Shown here: positions 1 to 64,000 of the stretch, in pieces | Numbering within the stretch: position 1 is the stretch's first letter | Layout of the letters: every line of letters starts with the position of its first letter | Assembly (NCBI GenBank): GCA_034008185.1 | Contig: CM067081.1 | Coordinates: 25,108,806-25,172,805 of the forward strand | From: Gorsachius magnificus | Taxonomy: Eukaryota > Chordata > Aves > Pelecaniformes > Ardeidae | Length of the DNA stretch: 64,000 nt | Reading direction: 5' to 3' | Notes under the pieces: model-generated | Told to the model about the DNA's origin: nothing | Databases searched by the model: none | Seen by the model: only the letters and a program-made list of their open reading frames with translations | Made by a program: the position numbers and the translations under genes

Positions 1-3000
1 GTAATTAATAAAATGAAATTTATATCTGGCATTAGATTAATAAATTGAGTAGGTAAGGGATATAGGACAAGTATAAAAAAAATAAAACCGACAGCAATAT
101 ACACACTTTTTAATGATGGTATAAGAGAATTAATTTTTGTCAGCAGTCTGTTTCTTAAAAGAAAAAAGCATGTAGAAAAATATCCTGCAAAAGTAACCTA
201 TTTTGAAATAAAGAAAGATAGATGCTAAAGAGTTTAAGTTGCATAAAGGATGCCAAAACTTACTCTCAACAAAGAGGAGGGATAAACTCAAGGTGTGTCA
301 TAAGCAAGAGTTGTTTGCTGCTCCACCATTCCTGCCTCAGCTGCCGCTGCTGTCGCCATTACTGCTGCCTCCATGGCTGCCCCGCACCACTGTGCTGCCA
401 GCGGTGCCAGAAATACAGGACAGAGGACATAGCCAGAAGCAACAGCAGCAGCTCTGAAAGCAGCTGTGGCTAATGCCGTAAGCTGCAGGTACCATATTGA
501 TTAACTTAACTTTGGGAGAGGAGGTAGGTATGGGTAGGACTTCAGAACCTCAAAGGAATTTAACACATTTATTGTGTTTTCTGGGACATGAGAGACATTG
601 CACGAGAAACAAAGATGCCTTGTGAGACCCCACTTTCATTCACAAAGGCTCGTGTCATAATTTTAGCTAGGTTGTTCTGTAGCTGCTTTTTGGGGAGAGG
701 TAGCCTGCTCAGAGGGCTGTTCAGAGTAGGAGGTGAATGGTTAGGACTTCTGCGTTGCACTGGGGAGCTCCGTCTGCCTTGCTGACCACAGAGAGACCCC
801 ACAGGGGAGCCAGCCACTGTAGGCTAAAGGAGGCTACTTTGTGAGTACTCCCTAGCTGCCTAACAAATTTTTTTGTGGTATTCTGACCTTAATTTTATAT
901 ATATTTATTTTTTCCTTTCTGTGGGAAAAGTGTCACACATAAGTGGGAAAGAAAAACAAATTAAGCCACCCATAGGCAAATACTTTTCCTGCAGTGTATT
1001 AAACAAACACATGATGGGTGGCCATGATTTGATTAAATATTCATGGTTAAGAAAACTGGGGCTCTTTACAGGGAAGAATTAGAAGACTTACGCTTCTCCT
1101 AGTTAATTAGTAAGGAGACAGATCAATTAAAGAGAACAGCAAATGCTTCCTAGAGTGAAAAAACTGTGTATTTCCTACTGTAGCAATTTACTCTGAATTC
1201 TGGGGTTAAAAAATTAGATGTAGACAAAAAACAAAGGCAAATTTTGTTATACATAACATTTGTATATATTTCTAATTGCGTATCTAGAGTCCTGCCTATG
1301 TGTTGAGTTGATAGGAAAGTATAGAGCTGAGATTGCTTTAGATGACCTGTCAGAAAACCTTGTTTTCAGTTCCTTGAAATTTTCCAAAACTATTCAGACT
1401 GAAATTTTCAGACCGTCTGCCTCAGCCTAAGTTGCTGGGAATGTTTCCCTTTTCAGGTTTCACATTGTTTTCTGCTTGAACAGCACAATCATTTTGAGAT
1501 GTTCTAGATGCATCTAGGTTGATGTATGCCTGTGACTGGGAGATGGAACCTCAAATGTAGCTGGCTGATGAGCCTGTTTTCAAGAACATGGTTCATACTT
1601 ACCAAAATAATTTTAGTTTTGCTAAATTGTAGTTAGATTTTCATTCCAAAATCTATAATACACGGTAGAGATTTGAGAGAACTCCGCTAGAGTAGAGATA
1701 GGAAGACAGAGCAAAAAGTCTTTATTTGGTGTGTTTCACTTGGTAGATTAGGTCAGCGCATATCAGCAGTACAAAGCTGTTTTGCAAATAATAAAATGTC
1801 AGTATTATAAAGTTGTCACAAAAATATGGATAACTTTGCTGATATTAAAAATGAAGGTGTGGTCTACCTGGAAAACTCTGAAGATCATGACTCTACATGA
1901 TACTAAAATCCAAGTAAGATGGCATGTGCTTTTAAGTCAACCATTTAAGTTTTATTTTTTAAGTTAACTCAAATATTTAAAGAGTCTGTGGGATGAAGGA
2001 AGACCAGGTTGATAATCCCTTGCTTCTCCCTTCCAGGTAAGATGTGGAAGGCTTTGGTATTTATTCCTGGAACACATAAAGTCATCTAGCAAAACCAGGA
2101 AAGGCCACACATGACATAGCTGACATTTTTACTACAGAATTGAAGGTGGAAAAGTGGAAGAATACCCATGAATAAACATTTTCAAAGGGTGTACAATAAT
2201 TTTGACTTTCAATTTTAAGGCACCAAAAACTACACATTGTCAAAGAAACCTAATTTTCTTTTTCTGACTTTATCAAAATTATCTGTTTAATTTGAATTGA
2301 ATTGATAGATGATGCTGAACTGACCAGGTCACTACTCACTTTAAAATATCTGAGCTGTATCTTCTAACTGTAAATTAAAAAGCAGCAAAAGTAAGGCATG
2401 ACCTGATTTAAAATTTGCCTTTTGCAAGTCAGCTTCAGAGGTGGGAAAAAACCAGCCAAAAAAATCCCTTTTGCAGTGACTTACAATGAGCAGAATGGAA
2501 CTTTGGCTACCCAGAGCAATCAGCATCAAGTTTAACACTGAAACCCCCAAACCATTTAAACTGATACTGCAAGCATTGCTTCTTTCCCCTAAACAGCTTT
2601 GTCTCTGGCGCTCTGAGAACCAGCATTTTTTCCTGCCCATTCTCAAACACCATTTTAGGAATGCTCGTTGTGATGGGACCCATCATCTAGGGACCTGACT
2701 GTGCACAGGCAGAGCCGTTTCTCTCCTGTTAGGTAGACAGTATTGTCCTGTGGGCTCTGTCTGGCTGCCAATTGCATCACCTGCCTTAAAGTCATAATAG
2801 TATCTTGAGCAATCTATGAAGTAATCTTACTTATCCTGACTTGCAGAATGTCTCACCATTAGCCTAACAAACTGGATTCCTTACACTGACTGTATTTTCC
2901 TTTTCAGGTGTGCACATATATAAAGAAATATATATAGGAAATGATACAGTTTTTACATACAATTTTCAATATCTTTATAGTATATGTAAAATCATGTTTT

Positions 3001-6000
3001 AAAAGTTCTTGATTAGACAACTCTAGTTGCCTGTTGGCAAAGAGCATTACTGCTCCAGCCTTAGCATGCTGTGTCCCCAATTAAGAAATGCTATTAAACA
3101 TAGTACTACTGAACTATGACTTAAACTTCCTATTACAGGAAACCATGAAGTTACAGTACATGAAAAGATCAAAAGCTAGGGTGAAAAAACCCATAATTAT
3201 CCAAGAGGCTTATCCTCACCCAAGGAAACATTTTTATTAGTCTTTTCTCAGCCACTACTGTTCTTACCACGGTATATAAGTGTTTTGTGAACTGACAACA
3301 CTGGAGGCAGAAAAAGGGCGCTGTGTAATCTTGGACCAACCTGCAGACATTTTTCCATATGAAAATACAAAATGAATGTAATGTTTTGGCCATGAAAGTG
3401 AAAACTTAACAGCAAGACTCAGTTTTCATATGAAACTGTCTGTATGGGGTGCCTGTTGCAGGAGTTTCTGCATAAACTGCAAAAAAATTTGTGCTCATTT
3501 TAGTTATACTACTCTCTTCTTGGAAGTGCACTAGGTTGGAGAATACAGATTGGAAAGCTAAAACTTCTAATGTTTTAAGTACTTTTAGGAGATGGAAACA
3601 AAAAAATAGGTCAAGCTAAAAAAAGGAAAAGAAAAATGTAGTAATAAAAAGTGTGGAAAACAAATAAATAAGACACTAAGCAACATACTCGTGATTAAGT
3701 GTCCCTTTTTCATAACAACCTAAACATGGTAAATGACATGCTGATAATTATTCCCATCCAATATTATATTCATTAGATGTAGTAAGGAAATAATGGTATC
3801 ATCACCATTGCAGTAGCACTGCCGTTGGCGCTCTTTGTGTTTTCCCTTTCCCTGTGTTTTATGCACTGTCCTTCTTCACCAGCAGAAGGGCACCTGGTAG
3901 AGGAAGTATAAGAAATGGTGGTGATGGGGTCATAGAACAACCCTTGGCTCCTGATCAGAGGTTTGGGTTGAAGCAGTGTGTAAAGAAGTAAATCTGAAGG
4001 CAAAATTAAAGGTAACACATTCAGAACTGAACCTGCTGCACACTAGAAATACATGGGGGTTTATGTAAACTGTTATCCTGGCAGTAAAATAGCTATAAAC
4101 ATTGCTAATGTATAAGCAAGCTAGGTGAAATTACCCATCTACAAAATTATGGTGTAAAAAAATCCTGTTTCTTTACTCACAAAACCAAGGCCATAAATGA
4201 AAACTAGTGAGTCCAACTTAATAGTTATCAGTTTTAACAGTTCCCAGGGACATTTAATTTAACTTCAGAGATTTCAATGAAAGATCTACACAAACACAAC
4301 TGCACTATTTGCTCCTAATGTTTCATTTTACAGATTATTCAATTAGAGTTGTCTTATCTAGAAATCTATCATTAGCAGAAAAAAAAAGTTTTGTCTCAAA
4401 GGGTCCAACAGAATTAGAGCATGTAGCTGCTTTGATTAGAGCTTAGTGCAGTTCATCTTTCCACCTCCCCCCGCCCCAATCTCTAGACTGGGGAGTATTT
4501 GGAACAGGAATTGTTAACTTTATGTCCTTAATTTCATATATTGCATGTGAAATCCTGGTCTTACTGTGGTCCATGAGAGATTTGCTGTTGATTTCAAGGA
4601 GCAAGGATTTCATTGCAGCTGTTATTTTCATTGAATCTGTGTTGTTTGTAGTTATGGGGCTTTGTTACAGACATGCATGAAGTAGAAAAAACGTTGAATG
4701 AAGGGAAGACATTATTGCATGGCTATGGGTATCCTAAATACAGCTAAGACAATGTTTAGTAAATCCTGCTTTCAGTAGCATTCGTAGAAAGTGTAAAATC
4801 TCACTCCTGTGAGATTATTTGAAAATGTCCATTATTTGGCATCAACACAACAATAATTTGAAGACAGAATATGCAGACACTGTGTAAATAATAGATTTAC
4901 AGAAAGTAAACCGACACTATGCAAAAGCAAAGTACTGCAATTCTGCATTATTAAAATGGCAAGAAAATGCACATTTGACACACATACTGACATATATGGT
5001 ATATGAAAAAAATTCAGAGCCAAGAAATTAATGGTACTGATGGAAACTGAACGCAGTTTTGAATACATTTGCTGTTAAAGCACATAGAAATTCATATGTG
5101 AAATAAAAAAATAATCAGCATCTAGCTGCTGTTAGTGGAAACATTTCTTGTATTTTGACAATATAGCAAGGCTTTTATGAAGGTGTATAAGTTGTAGCAA
5201 ACTATCTGGGCAGAATTTCATTAAATTTACTCTTACTAAATATTTACTCTTCCAAAATAAATATTAAGCATTTACATAAAGTATATTTAATGCTCTATGA
5301 ACACAAGTTTTAAACAGCTCCCTACTTGTGCAGCTTTCTTATCCTTAAGCTATACAGTAGGTAAGTTCATTTATGATGGAAGAACATGATCATTTGTCCA
5401 ACAAGGACATATTTGTACCTCTGTGCACTCCCTTTCAGGAGCAGCACAGAGCTAGAATTCATCTCACTCTTGGACTTACTTCCAGTAAATGAAAGGGTTG
5501 AGTAACCAAGGCACTGGCTAGACTTCCCTCCCTTCCTGTTCCCTGAGAGCCAGGTCTTTGCCCAGTCCACCCTTCCTTCCTGTCTTAAAAGTGCAATGAC
5601 AGATTGAAAAAAAGCCTATATTGACCTTTTATCCCTACTAAAGACACACACCATAAATTCAGCAAAGTATGGCTTGAGGAGATTTAACAGGAATCACTTT
5701 GGCTTTTTGTGGTGAGTGAAATTGTGTAGCTGGGATTTAGAGAACAGCATTGATAGCTATGTTGGTGAATGTGCAGGAAGACCTGACTTAAAAAACTTTT
5801 CACTTACAGTTAAATACTGTGATCTCTTAAAAGACATTTAGGTCTGTTCTAGCCTTCCCCAGCAAACTCTTTTTCACTGCATCTCATATTTAACAACCGG
5901 TGTTATGCCAGCTTCAGAAAAACTTCTGGAAAACAACAGAGAAGCAATTGAAATGTCTAAGCACCCTGAGTTGGCAGTGAATAGTTTGCACTGCCACCAG

Positions 6001-7637
6001 ATGATTCATATCTTCTAAGTATTTATCAGAAGTCTTAGGCTTGAAGGCTTTGCTATAATTGAGCCTGGGCTGCTGTAGTAGTTCCTCCTGAAAGGCCTCC
6101 TGTCACTGCTGCAAGCAGTGCCTTCATGCCATCTTCCACAGCAACTTGTTTCATATTTCAGGTAATAAAACATATTGGAAACACTCGATTGGAAGCTTTC
6201 CTAAAATAGTACTTTTATAGAAACTTTTATTTTTACAGGGGCAGCTGTTATAGCTTTCTAATGCTCTGTGTTTAATTGTAGGCCATAATACCTGAATCCA
6301 ATTAAAACAGTAATACCTTACCCTCAAAGTGTCTCATTAACATCACTGTGAATTAGGTAAATTCTGAGGCTGAAAGCCTGCAAAAGAGATCAGAGTTATT
6401 GATCTAAACTAACTGTCATCCACAAAAGTTGTCATGTAAGGCTTTAGTAACATTTGGGAATTGTATGTAACATGCTTGGTCTCCCAGTTTTGCTCTTGTC
6501 TTAGTCACAGACTTCACACAAGCTTGTTCTTATACAAACTCTGCTGTTATTGTTCCACAAGCACTGAAACGTGCTGGCTTAAGTTTAAGCAGGCGGATAA
6601 ACCTGACAGAGTTAATGACATAATCAGTGTACTTGACATGAAGTACATACTTCAGCACTTCGCTCCTGCTACTCAGCACTTCACAGGATCAAGCCCTGCA
6701 TGATCTTGAGGTGGTCACAGATCTCCAGATGAGTAATTTATTCCTATTTTAAATAGTTGGTTTCTATTTTCTTAGAATGTACAAAAATGCTGTAGCTGTG
6801 AACATTCAGTTGCAATACATATATAATCCTCTTGTATAATAATGGGTTTTTTTTCACCCTAGCTTTTGATCTTTTTACGTTTTGCAGCTTTATGGTTTCC
6901 TGTAAAAGGAAGTTTAAGTCATAGTTCAGTAGTAACATGTTTGGTAACATTTCTGTAATTGGTGACACAATTTATAATGAGTGAGCAGTAATCTTCTTTT
7001 CCAGTATGCCACTAGAGCTGTTTAATCAGGAACTTCTAAGGAATAATTTTAAACTATGTTTTACTTATTTGTGCACACAAAAGACTCGGGAAACTGTAAA
7101 TATTTTCCTATATATAAAAGAGAAGTCGAAGTTATCAGGTATGTCAGCCAGATAGTAAGATGGATGCATCTGCACGTTCAGTTGATTAAGATTATTGCAG
7201 AGCTTGTGGGGTTTGTCAATACATTCTGAGCCTCAGGAGAGGCATCCAGCAGTCAGATACAACCCATGAGATAGTACCTCTGGTTCATCACTCTTTCTTT
7301 CCTTATAATGTGCTCAAACTCAAATCAACAAATAAAAATAAGCCCCTTGAAGAGTTAGTTTGTTTTCTGGTGTGTTGTTGGATGTGATACACAATTTTAA
7401 TGCATTTTAGTATCATCAATGGAAAGACACTATCGACAATACAGCCCCTTATTGTATTTCTGCTTATCTTTCAACAGGAAATGCAGAATATTAAGTCACT
7501 GCTTGTACCATGGATCTCAAAAATGAGATGAAAACAAGAAAGAACATGCCTAACCATTGAATTGCTACTCTTTTTTTAAAGAGGAGGGGAAACCTGAACA
7601 CCAGTTGATCTGTTGATTTGTTTTATTTTCCTCATAG
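1..7637. other. Intronic DNA upstream of the first visible FRY exon
   Basis: This 7.6 kb is AT-rich with no open frame that looks like protein. I looked for the FRY segment preceding w1 (the N-terminal residues ahead of ISSMSS) and did not find it, so this is inferred to be the 3' part of a longer FRY intron. The only unusual patch is a GC-richer stretch at about 300-480 (separate entry). Confidence 0.7.
288..374 (-). other. GC-rich patch with small Ala-rich reading frame
   Basis: In otherwise AT-rich DNA, about 300-480 is GC-rich. On the minus strand an ATG at 372-374, in strong initiation context (gcagccATGG), opens 28 codons rich in Ala, Glu and Met before a TGA at 288-290. I do not recognise the peptide. 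It could be a remnant of a retrocopy or a chance GCN-repeat reading frame. No poly(A) or flanking duplication was seen. Confidence 0.2.

Positions 7638-64000
<56,363 letters not shown>

Overview
The window is vertebrate, and most probably avian, nuclear DNA. It is AT-rich intronic sequence containing a 5'-truncated CR1 LINE, two solo LTRs of a type common in birds, and a degraded copy of an avian-type hepadnavirus. Nearly all of it belongs to one gene on the + strand, FRY (furry homolog). The reading-frame peptides match FRY rather than its paralogue FRYL, judged from memory of both proteins.

FRY layout: I could place 32 coding exons (called w1-w32 here) from 7638 to the right edge. They total about 4.3 kb of coding sequence, or about 1,434 codons of a protein of roughly 3,000 residues. 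Codon phases join without a break across every junction. The coding exons show no internal stop or frameshift. All introns are GT-AG except the one after w27, which is GC-AG. Bases 1-7637 look like intron upstream of w1, and the gene continues past 64000.

Inserted elements, left to right: solo LTR 12823-13375 (minus strand, TSD GTAAA); hepadnaviral insertion about 18.9-21.85 kb (plus strand, same sense as FRY, in the w8-w9 intron); solo LTR 28730-29334 (minus strand, TSD GGTAC/GGTAT); CR1 about 34011-35395 (minus strand). The viral insertion is close to a whole genome in length and runs in the order precore/core, polymerase terminal protein, spacer/preS, S/reverse transcriptase, RNase H. It is broken by an in-frame stop, several frame changes and lost catalytic residues, so it is a fossil and not a functional virus.

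The viral fossil is the item most worth following up. Lesser observations are the GC-AG intron, acceptor/donor juxtapositions at three exon starts, a 31-nt near-perfect palindrome, and two unexplained small patches (an Ala-rich reading frame near 0.3 kb and a poly(A)-tailed fragment near 24.4 kb). I saw no tRNA, rRNA, CRISPR or prokaryotic features.
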